Below, one piece after another: positions 24,571-36,500 of a DNA stretch of 64,000 nt (positions are counted from its first letter, which is position 1; each line of letters opens with the position of its first letter). Location of the stretch: assembly GCF_008329985.2 (NCBI RefSeq), contig NZ_CP038437.2, positions 4,154,001-4,218,000 on the forward strand, in the 5' to 3' direction. Position numbers and translations under genes: made by a program. This DNA comes from Halomonas binhaiensis (GTDB lineage Bacteria; Pseudomonadota; Gammaproteobacteria; Pseudomonadales; Halomonadaceae). The notes under the pieces were generated by a model, which was given only the letters and a program-made list of their open reading frames with translations, made no database searches and was not told the origin of the DNA.

Positions 24571-26649
24571 TCACCTCATCTTGCCCTTTCGCGGCATCAC
24601 TACCTGACGTAATGTCACCGCCCCCAATATTCCTATGCCAATCAGGGTGGAAGTCATATGGGGGGCAATCAGCAGGAATGCGGCTATCGCGAGCACCACT
24701 CGCTCAATCGCATACAAAGGGCCGCGCAACCAGTTGGTGATGGCCGCGGACAGGGACAGAATGCCCAGCATCGCGCCACCGGCGGCGAGCAAGAATGCCT
24801 GAACCGTGAACTCGGGTGTCACGATCAGCAAGGCAGGCGAGAATACGAAGACAAAAGGTACCAGGGCCTTGCCCATGCTGAGACGGAAGGCGGTATTGCC
24901 CGCCTTGAAGGCATTGGCCCCGATAATACTCGATGCAGCATAGGCAGCCAGTGCCACCGGAGGCGTCACATCCGCCAGCACTCCGTAGTAGAACACGAAG
25001 AAATGCGCGACCAGCGGTTGTACGCCCAGCAGACCCAATATCGGTGCTGCCACGGCCACCATGATGATGTAATTGGCTGTCGTCGGAATGCCGCAGCCCA
25101 TCAGAATGCAGACGACGGCTGTCAGCATGAGTGTGAACAGCAAGGTGAGCGTCGGTATTCCCATCACCTCGAAGGGAAGCACGGTGAGCAGATCATGCAC
25201 GGCTGATGCCCAGCCACTGGCCAGGCCAGTGACCATATAAGCAATCTTGAAACCCACGCCGGTAAGCGTCACTACGCCAATGATGATGCCCACCAGCGCT
25301 GCCGCCGCCGTAATCGGCAAGGACTGCCTCGCGCCTTGAATGAACCCTTCCCAGACACCGATGGCCGCCACCTTCAAGCCAGCCATGACGCCATGCGCCT
25401 GAACCGACTGGATGACCAGCACACCCATACAGGCCGCGATGCCCCAGAACGCCGCCAGGAAGGGGGTTCGCCCGCGCATCAGCATCACAATCAGCAGAAT
25501 CAATGGAATGATCGATAGCCAGCCCTTTCGAATCACCTGCCAGGCATTGGGCAATTCTTCCTTGGTCAATCCTCTCAGCCCGAGGCGGCGAGCCTCCAGA
25601 TGCACTTGCAGCAAGACACCGAAGAAATGCATGAACGCAGGAACGATAGCCGCCAGCAGGATGGTGGTCAGTGGCATGCCGAGATACTCGATCATCAAGA
25701 ACGCCACTGCACCCATCACTGGGGGAGTAATCTGCCCCCCGGTGGACGACGCTGCCTCTACTGCAGCGGCAAAGTGGCGTGGATAGCCAATCCGGGCCAT
25801 GGCTGGGATCGTCAAGGCTCCCGTTGTCACCGTATTGGCAATCGAGGACCCGGAAATGGACCCCAGCAAGGCAGATGACACAACGGAGACCTTGGCCGGC
25901 CCACCAGCAAAGCGCCCGGTCACGGCTGACGCCACATCGATGAACAGCTGGCCAAGGCCAGTGCGGGTCGCCATGACACCGAACAGCACAAAGTGGAAGA
26001 CATAGGTCGCGATGACGCCCAGTGCCGTGCCATAGATGCCCTGAGACGTCAGGTATAGATGATTGACAAGGTCCGGCCAGTCCGCCCCTGGATGCACGAA
26101 AATGCCCGGAAACGACCGCCCGAAATAGGCATAGCACATGAACAGGATGGCAATGACGGGCAATGGCCAGCCCATGGAACGGCGTACCGCTTCCAGCAGC
26201 ACCAGAATGAGGATGCTGCCCATCACGATGTCGATGGGTAAAGGATTGCCAACCCGGAAGGCCAGCTGGTCATAGATCCATGGCACATACAATGACGTGA
26301 CGGCCGCCGCAATAGCCAACACCCAATCCAGCAGGGGCAGGCCCATGGGCGCCCACCAGCCTGGTCGCGTCTCGCGTCGGCTGAAAGCGGAAAAGCAGAA
26401 AAAGACCAGTGCCAAGGTCACCGCCATATGCAGTCCACGGTGAAAAGTTGTCCGTGGAATGCCGAAACCAGCGGTATAGAAGTGGTAACACGCCAGCAGG
26501 AACAACACACTGCTGGTAAAGATAGTGAGTGCCCTGCCAAGCTTGCGAAAGCGCTGCTCTGGATCGAACCGGGCTTCCAGCTCCTGTGGCTGCACTTGCT
26601 TCAATCCACTGACATCCGCCTTCTTGTCGTTATCATCTGGCGCCTGCAT
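24571..26649 (-). CDS. TRAP transporter fused permease (DctQM type)
   Basis: 692-residue fused small/large TRAP permease subunit, typical of TAXI-type systems. The N-terminal third holds about four helices of the DctQ-like part. The rest is the DctM-like channel, with conserved segments SGSSIANTVTTGALTIPAMARIGYPRHFAAAVEAASSTGGQITPPVMGAVAFLM and GCGIPTTANYIIMVAVAAPIL and ADVTPPVALAAYAASSI. Transport is driven by Na+ or H+ gradient with the upstream binding protein. Start at the ATG preceded by GAGG. A perfect 12-bp hairpin separates it from the binding-protein gene. Confidence 0.92.
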   Translation of the reverse strand: MQAPDDNDKKADVSGLKQVQPQELEARFDPEQRFRKLGRALTIFTSSVLFLLACYHFYTAGFGIPRTTFHRGLHMAVTLALVFFCFSAFSRRETRPGWWAPMGLPLLDWVLAIAAAVTSLYVPWIYDQLAFRVGNPLPIDIVMGSILILVLLEAVRRSMGWPLPVIAILFMCYAYFGRSFPGIFVHPGADWPDLVNHLYLTSQGIYGTALGVIATYVFHFVLFGVMATRTGLGQLFIDVASAVTGRFAGGPAKVSVVSSALLGSISGSSIANTVTTGALTIPAMARIGYPRHFAAAVEAASSTGGQITPPVMGAVAFLMIEYLGMPLTTILLAAIVPAFMHFFGVLLQVHLEARRLGLRGLTKEELPNAWQVIRKGWLSIIPLILLIVMLMRGRTPFLAAFWGIAACMGVLVIQSVQAHGVMAGLKVAAIGVWEGFIQGARQSLPITAAAALVGIIIGVVTLTGVGFKIAYMVTGLASGWASAVHDLLTVLPFEVMGIPTLTLLFTLMLTAVVCILMGCGIPTTANYIIMVAVAAPILGLLGVQPLVAHFFVFYYGVLADVTPPVALAAYAASSIIGANAFKAGNTAFRLSMGKALVPFVFVFSPALLIVTPEFTVQAFLLAAGGAMLGILSLSAAITNWLRGPLYAIERVVLAIAAFLLIAPHMTSTLIGIGILGAVTLRQVVMPRKGKMR

Positions 26650-26670
26650 CTTGTGCCTCGTCAGTTGCTG

Positions 26671-26698
26671 AGGCAAGGCGCCGGACGGCGCCTTGCCT
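26671..26698 (-). terminator. Hairpin between TAXI binding-protein and TRAP permease genes
   Basis: Perfect 12-bp stem (26671-26682 with 26687-26698), loop GGAC. It sits in the spacer between the two genes of one leftward operon, ending 22 nt before the permease start. Probably a partial terminator or mRNA stabiliser giving more binding protein than permease. Confidence 0.6.
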
Positions 26699-26784
26699 TG
26701 CTGCTCGTCTCGAATACGTGACTTAAAGGAAGCACTGCATCAATCAGCCCTTCCCATGCACGACATTCCAGTGAGCAATGCCTG

Positions 26785-27807
26785 TCACTGCAGGACACCA
26801 GCCTCCTTGTAGAATTTCTCGGCACCTGGATGGAAGGGAATACCGACGCCAGAGGTGGCTGAGTCCAACTGGATCAGTTTGCCCTTGGCATGTCCCGCAT
26901 CGAGCAGTGCACGAGTATTGTCGTTCCATAGCGCCTGGGTAATGTTGTAGACCAGTTCCTCAGGCAGGTCTGCACTGGTCACCCACTGCGCACCCACGGA
27001 AAGGGTTGCCACATCAGCATCCTGGCCTTCATAGGTACCTGCAGGCACGTTATCTGCCGTAAAGAAGCTGTATTGCTCCAGGATGCCATCGGCACCTTCC
27101 CCGCTTATCGGGATCAGCCTCACATCATGCTGGCTGGCCAGCTCCGCAATGGCACCGGCAGGATAACCGCCAACAAAAAAGAAGGCGTCCATGGCACCAT
27201 CGCGCATCCGATCTGCCGCCTGATCAGGCTTGAGAAATTCAGCATCAATGTCCTTTTCGCCGAGTCCGAAACCCTCCAGCACAATCCGTGCATCTACCAA
27301 GGTGCCCGAACCAGGCTCATCCAGTGACACACGCTTGCCCTTCAGGTCTTCCACACTCTCGATTCCTGATTCTGCACTGGCCACCAGATGCAGGCTTTCG
27401 GGATATAGATTGGCAATCATGCGCAGTTTGTCCGCCGCCGGCTTGCCCTCCCATATCCCGGTACCGGTCTGCGCCCAGGTCACCACATCGGCCTGGGCAA
27501 AGCCGCTTTCCAGAGTGCCACCCATGATGGCGTTGATATTGCCGACCGAACCATTCGAGGCAACTGCCGTGGCCACCAGACCAGGCACGCCACAGGAGCC
27601 ACCTTCTTCACAACTCCGGGAACCCGGAGGGTTGGAGATAGCATTCGCGATCAGGCCACCTATCGGATAATAGGTACCGGCCGTACCACCGGTACCGATA
27701 CGGAAAAAGGCCATGTCCTGAGCACTGGCACTGCTTATTGACAGTCCTATTGTCAGAACAAGGCCTAGCAGCATTTTGATGTATTGAAATTTGATGTGTT
27801 TAAACAT
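26785..27807 (-). CDS. TAXI family TRAP transporter solute-binding protein
   Basis: 340-residue periplasmic binding protein. The signal peptide ends at SSASAQD (about residue 30). The mature protein starts with FRIGTGGTAGTYYPIGGLIANAIS, the hallmark of TAXI proteins, followed by GVPGLVATAVASNGSVGNINAIMGGTLESGFAQADV and GYPAGAIAELASQHDVRLIPISG. It delivers ligand to the fused permease encoded just downstream. Known TAXI ligands include glutamate and 2-oxoglutarate; the ligand here is not visible. The predicted RBS is GAGGG, 9 nt from the ATG. Confidence 0.93.
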   Translation of the reverse strand: MFKHIKFQYIKMLLGLVLTIGLSISSASAQDMAFFRIGTGGTAGTYYPIGGLIANAISNPPGSRSCEEGGSCGVPGLVATAVASNGSVGNINAIMGGTLESGFAQADVVTWAQTGTGIWEGKPAADKLRMIANLYPESLHLVASAESGIESVEDLKGKRVSLDEPGSGTLVDARIVLEGFGLGEKDIDAEFLKPDQAADRMRDGAMDAFFFVGGYPAGAIAELASQHDVRLIPISGEGADGILEQYSFFTADNVPAGTYEGQDADVATLSVGAQWVTSADLPEELVYNITQALWNDNTRALLDAGHAKGKLIQLDSATSGVGIPFHPGAEKFYKEAGVLQ

Positions 27808-28620
27808 GGTAGGTATGCCCTCTTGTTGTAGTAATACGGCACAATAGCCGTCAGCACTTTCATGCTAGGCCAGCTATCCCCTCCTTGCGCGAGGACAATG
27901 ACCCACCGAACCAAAAAGCTGACGGCAGGCTACCGATCACTTCACTTTCGAACAGCTTGTGTCCTGGCACACCTCCCCCAGCGCCAGCAGCTACCAGCAA
28001 CGGTATAAAGCCCTCCTCCTCGGGGTGAGAACTGCGGCCCCGGGAGCCTGTGTCCACTATGCCAGCAGCTGTCACACTCAGGTTCCGGCTGAGCAATGGC
28101 ACTGCTCAGCGATGCATCAAAGTTGCGGGATGATGGGGCGATCTCATTTCCCGACATGGACTATCGAAACCCGCGCGTGGCAGCAGAGGAATGGGGCCTA
28201 TATGGCCGGGGCAGCATCAAGAAGGCCAGTACAAGTTTTAGAAGAGCTGAACACCATCGAAGAGGTCACGATGACGCCACTCAATACTGGAGAAGTGAAA
28301 TTACGCAGGGAGCCAACATCAGAAGATTGATAGTAGAATGCCCTTCTACCGGCTGTCATATGTCATTCCTAGAGCGGATATCAGCACAAAGTAGCAATCT
28401 GTCTGGAGCAAGAGAATTTGTACGATATCACGTACAAATAGAGCGCTGAAAACGTACACCTCTGAATCCCCTTCTGCTATCTGAGCACTGGTAAAATACT
28501 TCATTCAAGCGTTCGACTGTCTGTCATCTGAGTCAGGCAGGATGGCCGCTATTCTGCGCTCGTCGCGTCGAAAGACGTTAACGATGCCTGTTACCCAGGG
28601 ACAAGCGGCCAGGAGGGCTC
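27808..28620. other. Long intergenic region upstream of the CDI locus
   Basis: Stretch of 813 bases between the divergent TAXI binding-protein and CdiB genes. Short open frames on both strands (up to 123 codons) show no family motif, overlap one another and lack ribosome sites, so none is called. The part from 28290 to 28560 is more AT-rich and holds a perfect 9-bp palindrome; the cdiB promoter is most likely there. Decayed gene remnants in 27860-28330 are possible. Confidence 0.5.
28416..28439. promoter_or_regulatory. Perfect palindrome ATTTGTACG-N6-CGTACAAAT upstream of cdiB
   Basis: Nine-base arms (28416-28424 and 28431-28439) with a six-base spacer, about 180 nt before the CdiB start. 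Arm length and spacing suit a dimeric transcription factor operator. No T-run follows, which argues against a terminator. Confidence 0.5.
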
Positions 28621-30384
28621 ATGACGCCATCACCATCTCGAACGAGGCATCACTCAGCAAGTGCTTCTTGGTGGCGTTTGTCCTGGTTACCAGTCGCTGT
28701 ATTGATCTGGCCTGCAGTGGGGACAGCGCAGCAGCTTCCTCCTGGTGCAATGCCACCTGAGACTATCAACTCCCTCAACCGCAATTTCCTGCGCGATGAC
28801 CAGCGCCGTCTGCTGGAAGAGCAGAGTGAAAAGCTGGAGCAACTGGAACGCCTGCCCGGGCGTGATGCTCGCCCCACTCCCTCTGCGTCGGAGCCCTCTA
28901 CAAAGTGCGTCCAGGTTGATGATATCGCCCTGGAGGGTGTCACTCGTTTCAATGCCGAGCAGCAACAAGCCTGGGTGGCATCTTTCGAGGGACGCTGCCT
29001 GAAGGTGGATGACATCAATGCTCTGCTCGGTGACATCACCAACGCCTATGTCGACCGTGGCTTCGTGACCACACGTGCCTATGTGGCCCAGCAGGACCTG
29101 ACCCAGCGCCAACTGAAGGTGGTGGTGTTCGAAGGCCGTATTGAAGCCCTGGAGAGTGTCGGGGATGTGCCGACCGCACGGGAACTGGCCATGGCGTCGC
29201 CGACAGGTGCAGGGGACCTGCTCAACCTGCGCGACCTGGAACAGCTGGTTGACCAGTTGAGTCGTCTGCCATCGCGGCAGTCGACCATGGAACTGGTACC
29301 AGGAGAGGACGTTGGCAGTAGCCGTGTCCAGCTTGCCAGCGAAGGCGGCCGCCCGGTGCGCTTTTCGCTGGGGCGCAATAATGACGGCACCGAGGACACC
29401 GGCGAGCAGCAATGGGCGCTGGGCTTTGAGTGGGACAGCCCATTGGGGCTGGCCGATCAACTGCGCATGCAGTGGGGCCATGATGTCACGGAGGATTCCG
29501 GCATCGGTTCCCGGGATGGCTATATCCATTACAGCGTGCCGTTCGGTTACTGGTATGTCTCCTACAGCTATACCGAAAGCGCTTACAACAGTTTTGGACA
29601 AGCCGATGGTCAGGTCTTCGATTACGACGGTTCCAGCCAGCGCCACCAAGTGATGGCTCAGCGCTTGTTGTACCGCGACCAGGTCAGCAAGACCTCAGCC
29701 AATATTGCTCTGAGCCGGGTGACAACACGCAACAACATTGATGGTAGTCGCACGGCCATCAGCAGCCAGCGGCTCGCCGATGTGACCCTGGGCCTCAACC
29801 ATGGTCGCCGCGTGGGCAGTGCCCTGGTCAATGCCGATCTGCAATGGAGCAAGGGGCTGCGTAATTTCGGTGCCCAGCATGACGAAAACACGCCTCCAGG
29901 GGATCCGAAAGCCCAGTTCGAGAAGACCATGCTGACGCTGAGTGCCGTACAGCCCTTCTCGCTGTTCGATCAGTCGCTGCGCTTCACCAGCCTGGCCCAT
30001 GGCCAGTGGAGTGACGACGTGCTGTATAGCCCCTATCGCCTGACGATTGGTGGGCAGGAATCCGTACGCGGCTTCAAGGAACAGTCCTTGAGTGGCGACA
30101 GTGGCGCTTACTGGCGCAACCAGGTCAGTTGGCACCTTCCGCTGGAAAAGGCGCGTCCCGTATTCCACAGCATGGAACTGTCACTGGGCTATGACATGGG
30201 CGTGATTCATCACAGTGACTATAGCTTCGGCGTGAATGGCCGTATGACCGGCTATGCCGTGGGGTTAGGCCTACAGGGTGAACATCTTGCCGTGGATGTC
30301 AGCGCCGCCCATTCACTGGAACGTCCTGAGTTCATTGAGGACGACGAGACCCCGGTGTACTTCAACGTGACGGCCTTTCTGTAA
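28621..30384 (+). CDS. cdiB: CdiB/ShlB/FhaC-type two-partner secretion outer-membrane transporter
   Basis: 587-residue TpsB transporter that exports CdiA across the outer membrane. After a signal-like N-terminus ending near VGTAQQ, there is a proline/glutamine-rich helix region (about 38-90). Two POTRA domains follow (about 95-240, first KCVQVDDIALEGVTRFNAEQQQAW). A 16-strand barrel ends in aromatic FNVTAFL. The L6 motif VRGF at 482-485 (ESVRGFKEQSLSGDSG) is conserved. GGAGG precedes the ATG. It is 116 nt upstream of cdiA, the usual BAI gene order. Confidence 0.93.
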   Translation: MTPSPSRTRHHSASASWWRLSWLPVAVLIWPAVGTAQQLPPGAMPPETINSLNRNFLRDDQRRLLEEQSEKLEQLERLPGRDARPTPSASEPSTKCVQVDDIALEGVTRFNAEQQQAWVASFEGRCLKVDDINALLGDITNAYVDRGFVTTRAYVAQQDLTQRQLKVVVFEGRIEALESVGDVPTARELAMASPTGAGDLLNLRDLEQLVDQLSRLPSRQSTMELVPGEDVGSSRVQLASEGGRPVRFSLGRNNDGTEDTGEQQWALGFEWDSPLGLADQLRMQWGHDVTEDSGIGSRDGYIHYSVPFGYWYVSYSYTESAYNSFGQADGQVFDYDGSSQRHQVMAQRLLYRDQVSKTSANIALSRVTTRNNIDGSRTAISSQRLADVTLGLNHGRRVGSALVNADLQWSKGLRNFGAQHDENTPPGDPKAQFEKTMLTLSAVQPFSLFDQSLRFTSLAHGQWSDDVLYSPYRLTIGGQESVRGFKEQSLSGDSGAYWRNQVSWHLPLEKARPVFHSMELSLGYDMGVIHHSDYSFGVNGRMTGYAVGLGLQGEHLAVDVSAAHSLERPEFIEDDETPVYFNVTAFL

Positions 30385-30500
30385 CGCCAGGGCCGGTAAA
30401 GAAAAAGCAAGAACACAAAGAAAAAGAACAGCAAGGGAGCGCAGGCGTTCATGCCGTGCTTCCTCAGCAAGAAAAACAAGCTTCACGTAGGGACTCCGCC

Positions 30501-33500
30501 ATGCCACTGCCCGCTCGCTTGACCCGCCTGCTGACGTCATCACATCCCCCAACGGAAACCCGCTTCCGTCCGGCGACACGCTATTGGGCCATCCTGCTGA
30601 TCAATGCGCTGTTCTGGCAGCCGGTCATCGTGCTGGCCGAAGGGATCAAGGTGGCCCCCGGCAGTGGCAACACCCAACTGGACCGGGCAGGCAATGGTGT
30701 GCCGGTGATCAATATCGCCACACCCAATGGCAAAGGCGTCTCGCACAACACCTTCAGCGACTACAACGTCGACAAGAACGGGCTCATTCTCAACAACGGC
30801 CGGGACAAGTTCGTCGATACCCAGTTGAGCGGCAAGATTCTCGGCAATCCCAACCTGCGCGATCGTGCTGCGCAGTTGATCATCAATGAAGTCAATAGTG
30901 GCAACCCCAGTCGCCTACAGGGTTACACCGAAGTCGCCGGGCAGCGGGCCAGTGTGGTGGTGGCCAACCCCTTTGGCATCACCTGTAACGGCTGCGGCTT
31001 CATTAATACGCCGCAGGTCACGCTGTCTACCGGCAAACCCGTGTTCAAGGATGGCGATCTTGACCATTTTGCTGTCGACCAGGGCCAGGTGACCATCGAA
31101 GGTCTCGGGCTGGATGCCGAAGAGGTCGACCGCTTTGACATCATCACCCGTGCTGCCAAGCTCAATGCCGAGATTCACGCCAACGAGCTGAATATCGTCA
31201 CCGGGGCCAACGATGTCGATGCCGACAGCCTGGCGACCACACGCCGCGCGGGCACCGGCGAGGTACCGAAACTGGCCATCGACTCGTCGGCCCTGGGTGG
31301 CATGTACGCAAACACCATTCATTTGGTGGCTAATGAGTCTGGCGTTGGGGTAAAAGTGGCCGGGAACATGGCCGCCAGTGGCGGGGATCTTCGCATCGAT
31401 GCCAACAGCCAACTGGTCGTGGCCAATGCCTCCAGTACCGGACAAATCGTTGCCAAGGCACAAAGCATCACGCTGGACGGTGATGTGCATGCCCATCAGG
31501 CAGCGAATGTACAGGCACGGGATAATCTTGCGGTAACAGGCACACTGACCAGTGCGGGTGACATCCAGGCCAAGGCCGGGCAACGCCTGACCAATAGCGG
31601 CCTGATCGTGGCTGGCATCGAAGACAACACGCGCCACGCCGGGCGTAACCTGAACCTTGAGGCCGGTCAGCTCGACAATCAGAATATCCTTGACGCCACC
31701 CAGCAGCTTGGCATCCACGCCAGTCAGGTGACGAACACGGGCGATGTGGTGGCGCAGACCGTCAAGGTCAATACCAGCCAACGCGTGACCAACCACGGCT
31801 TGCTGGAGGGAGATAACGTCTCCCTGACCAGCGGCACCATCACCAACCAGGGCCAGGATGCCCGCATTGCCGGCTCTCGTTCACTGAGTCTCGACAGCGA
31901 CGGGCTAGCCAACAGTGGCACGATCCAGTATGCCAAGGATCAGGACGTCGACCTGGATCTGGCGAGTTTTGATAACAGCGGCGGCACGCTGGTGCTGGAT
32001 GGCGGCGATCTGACCGGTAACGCCGGTGTCTTCGTCAATCAGGGCGGCACATTGGGCGCGAATGTCATCGACCTGGAGGCGACCAGTGTCGATAACAGCG
32101 CCGGTGGGCAGATAGAAGCCCGTGAGCTGACCCTGAATGCCACCGGGACCATTAACAATGCCCAAGGGGTCATGCTGGCAGACAACGCCCTCACCCTTGA
32201 CGCCGCCAGCGTGGGTAACGCCCAAGGCACCCTGTCCGGGAATACAGTTGATATCACGACCACGCATGACCTGAGCAATCAAAAGGGCCTGATCAGCGCC
32301 GAGAACGGACCGCTGACACTCAACGTGGGCGGCCTGTTGAACAACGTCGCCGGCACCGTGCAATCGCCCCAGAGCAACCTGACCATTACCACCGCCTCGC
32401 TGGATAACCGCGATGGCGAACTGCTCGCAGAGCATACCCTCACCGCCCATGTCAGCGGCAAGGTCGATAATCGTGCCAATGGTGGCGAAGGCGGTTTCAT
32501 CAATGCCTCCCATGTTGACCTGACCGCAGGCGAACTGGACAACAGTGACAGCCTCATCAGCGCAGCGCGTGATGTCACGCTGGATGTGGCGGGCAGGCTG
32601 ACCAATACCCGGGGCCATGCCCAGGCAGGCCAGGTGTTGACACTGGACGCGGGCAGCGTGGGTAACGCCCAAGGCACCCTGTCCGGGAATACGGTGGATA
32701 TCACGGCCCGCCATGATCTAGGCAACCAGAAGGGCCTGATCAGCGCCGAAAATGGCCGGCTGGCCCTGAATGCCGGTGGCACCGTCAGCAACGTGGCAGG
32801 CACCGTGCAGTCCCGCCAGGGCGACCTGCAGCTCACCGCCGATGAGGTGGACAGCCGCGATGGCGAGTTGCTGGCCCAGGGCCTGGTGAAGGTCACGGCT
32901 AGCGGCGTGATCGACAACAGCACTCAGCAGCAAGACGCCCCTTCCACGCAAGCCCGTGAGGATGCCCCTTCCGGTGGGGTGATCAGTGGCCAGCAGGTCA
33001 CGCTGAAGGCCGCGCAGTTGAGCAATGCCGAGGGGCTCGTCGAGGGCGAGCGCGTCGATCTGACCCTGGCCCGGCTCGATAACACATCGGGCACCATCAG
33101 TGCCGAACGCGACCTGGCCCTGACCATGGGCGAGTGGGTGCATAACGTCGGTGGCCGACTACAGACGCTCGACGGTGACCTGACCCTGAAAGGCACCGGC
33201 ACGTCTTCTCAACGCCCCTCCAAACCCATCATCGACAACACCCAGGGGGTCATGGTCGCGCGTTACCTGAACCTGTACCAACTGGATAGCGTGACCAATC
33301 GCCAGGGTCAGATCGTCGGTGATCGCGTTCATCTACAAGCGGCTTCCCTCAATAACCAACAAGGCACCATCGCGGCAGGTGGTCAGCAGACTGACGATAC
33401 ACTGACGTTGACCCTTGGCGGCGCGTTGTCGAACACCGGCGGCACCCTGCAAGCGATGCAGGACACCACGCTGATCGCCGGAAGCCTGGGCAATACCGGC

Positions 33501-36500
33501 GGGGACATCTCCGGGCGCGATGTCCATCTGACCATCCGCGGAGATATCGATAACGCCACCTACAAGAATGCTGGAGGCGTCATCAGCGCCGAGCGCCACC
33601 TGACCGCCAATGTCGGCGGGCAATTGACGAACACCCAGGGCATCCTGCAGGCCGTGCAGGGCGACACCACCTTGACCGCCGATTCGCTCGACAATGCCAA
33701 CGGCAGAATATTGGCGCAGCAGGCACTCGATGTCACCAGTGATGCGGCGTTGATCAATGCCGCCGGTACGCTACTCGCCATGCGCGGCGACATGGACCTG
33801 ACGGCAAGCTCTCTGGATAACCGAAACGGCCTGCTGGTCGCCGGTCAGGTGGATGACAATGGCCAGTTGACCACCACCCAGAACCTGAGCGTTCAACTGG
33901 GCAACGGCACCCTCGATAACCGCCAGCGTGGCCAGATCATTGGCGATGAGGTCACCCTGCGCCTGGCTCGGCTCAACAATGGCGATGAACACACGGCGGC
34001 CGATCAGGGCGGCGTGATCGGGGCCGATTCTGCCCTGAACCTCTACCTCAGCGAGTGGTTGCGTAACCGCCAGGGCAGCCTGCAGGTGGTCGATGGCACG
34101 CTAGCGTTACATGGTGCCGGCACACAGGTCGACAACACCCAGGGCTTCATCAGGGCCAAGCACCTGGCGCTCGGTGACGCCGACAAGCCGCTGGGTGACA
34201 TCACCAACGCGGGCGGCACCCTGGCCGCAGATAGCGTCACGCTGAATGCCGCCAACCTCGACAATACCCAACAGGGCCTGATCATTGCCGAGAAAAATGA
34301 CCTGACGCTTCACCTGAGCGGCGCACTCCACAACCAGGGCGGCAAGCTGCAATCCGATGGCAACGCCAGCCTGACAGCAGACGGGATCGATAACCGCTCA
34401 GGCGGCGTCATTCTGGCCGACAACATCACCCTGAACGCTGTGCGCCTGCTCAACCAGCAGGGGGCCATTTTAGGAGAAGGCCAGGACTCGACCCTCACCC
34501 TGAGCGGCACCTCAGCCTCTACCCCCGGCACCGATCCCGGCACTGATAGCGCGGTATTGGAAAACGCCGGCGGTACGATCGATATCAAAGGCGGCAACTT
34601 GATCATCAATGCCACCGCCGGACACATCGACAACCGCGGCGGTTGGCTGGGGGCCGATGCCCTCGCCCTCCATGCCAAGGGGCTGAACAATGGGCCATCA
34701 AGCGATGGCCAGAAGGGACAAGTGGTGGCCACACGTGGCGACCTGCAGCTCCATGTCGATGCCATCGAGAACCAGGGCGGTACCCTGCTCGCTCAAGGTG
34801 GCTTCCTCAGCGCAGACTTCACCACCCTGCGTAACCAGGGCGGCATCGTGCAAGGCGATAACGTCAGGCTGACCGGTCAAAGCGTCGAGAACGACAACGG
34901 CCAGATCGCCGCATTGAACGGCGATGCCACGCTGACCCTCACACAAAAACTCAGCAACCTGGGCAGCAAGATTCTCGCCCTGGGCAAGCTATTCATCGGC
35001 ACCTCGCCAGATCGCCCGGAAGGCGAGCCAGGCCAGGCTACCCCGGTCATCGATAACCGCCAGGGCGGCCAGCTGGCCGGTAACACCGTGTTCCTGCGCG
35101 CCGGTACGCTGGACAACCGCGATGGTGGCATCATCGAAGCCACAGGAATTGACGCGAAAGAAGCGCTGAATATCACCGCCGATAATCTGAGCAATAGCGC
35201 GGGCTATATCAACAGCCTGGGTGGCGACAACAGCCAGATCCTCGTGGCAGGCACCCTGAACAATGCCGGAGGTGCGATCGAACTGGCCAGCCACAATGCT
35301 ACGCTCGATGCCATTACCTTCAACAACCAGCAAGGCGTGGTGAAGCATGCTGGCAACGGCCTGCTCACGCTGATTGCTGACCGTTTGAACAACACTGACG
35401 GCAACGTCACAGGTACCGGCAGCGCCACCGCCACCCTGGACACGCTGGAGGAGGGTTCAGGCCTAGGCACCTGGCAGTTCAACGATGCCCTGACCCTGGC
35501 TTTGCAGCAGGCCCTAGTGCTGAAGGAAGGCGATCGCATTGCCACGCCGGGTGCACTGATCCTGAAGGCGACTCGTCTGGACAATGCCGGTGAGCTGCTG
35601 GCCAACGGCAACCTGCGGATCGACACCACCGATAAAGAGACGGATCAGCGAGGCGATGTCACCAATACCGGACGGATATCCTCGCTGGGCAACCTCACCC
35701 TCATCGCCCATGACCTGACTAACATCGCCACCCCCGGCGATAAGGAAAGCGGCCGCATCGCCAGTGGCGGCACGTCCACCTATCGCCTGAGCGGCAACCT
35801 CGATAACCGAGGCCGACTGGTCAGTGTGGGTGATCTCGATATCCTCGCCGCGAATCTTTATAACCGCGGCACCCTGGGCAGCCAGAACGCCCTGACGATC
35901 ACGGTGACCGACTGCATTCAAAACGGCCAGAAAGACTGCAACGGCCAGAATGCCCTCAACGAAGCGAACAATGCCCTGATGTTCGCCGGGGGCGACATGA
36001 ACCTGTACGCCAGCCGGTTGATGAACGCCTACAGCGATATCTACGCCATGGGCGACCTGACCTTTGCCAAGAATGCCGATGGCGAGCGGGCTGACAGTCT
36101 GGAGAATCGCTCTGGCAACATCGAAGCCGAAGGCAACATGACCCTGCTGGCCGAGAATATCCTCAATACTCGTGATGTGCTGACGGTGGAGGAACAGCCC
36201 GGGGATGGCCAGACGATGGAGGTCGAAAAGGCCCTGGTGAGGGGCTATGACATCAAGCATGGCACTCAAAACTGTGACGGCTATGGTGGCTCACCGTGCA
36301 AGGTGCCGAATGAAGAGAGGGACAAGTATCACTATACGGTGACGGTTACAGAGCAACGCGAATCGAAAATAACGGATGACTCCGATCAGGGAGTGATTGC
36401 GGCAGGTGGTAACCTGTTGATGGAAGGAGAAGACATCACCAACGACAGCAGCTCAATGCTGGCCAATGGCAATGTGACCATCATTGCCGATAAGACTTTC

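Noticed and set aside
27860..28102. 80-codon minus-strand frame near the TAXI gene
   Set aside because: Translation shows no motif and composition is not gene-like; may be a decayed remnant but cannot be supported.
28096..28449. 117-codon plus-strand frame upstream of cdiB
   Set aside because: No family signature or ribosome site, overlaps another frame and runs through the palindrome; treated as non-coding.
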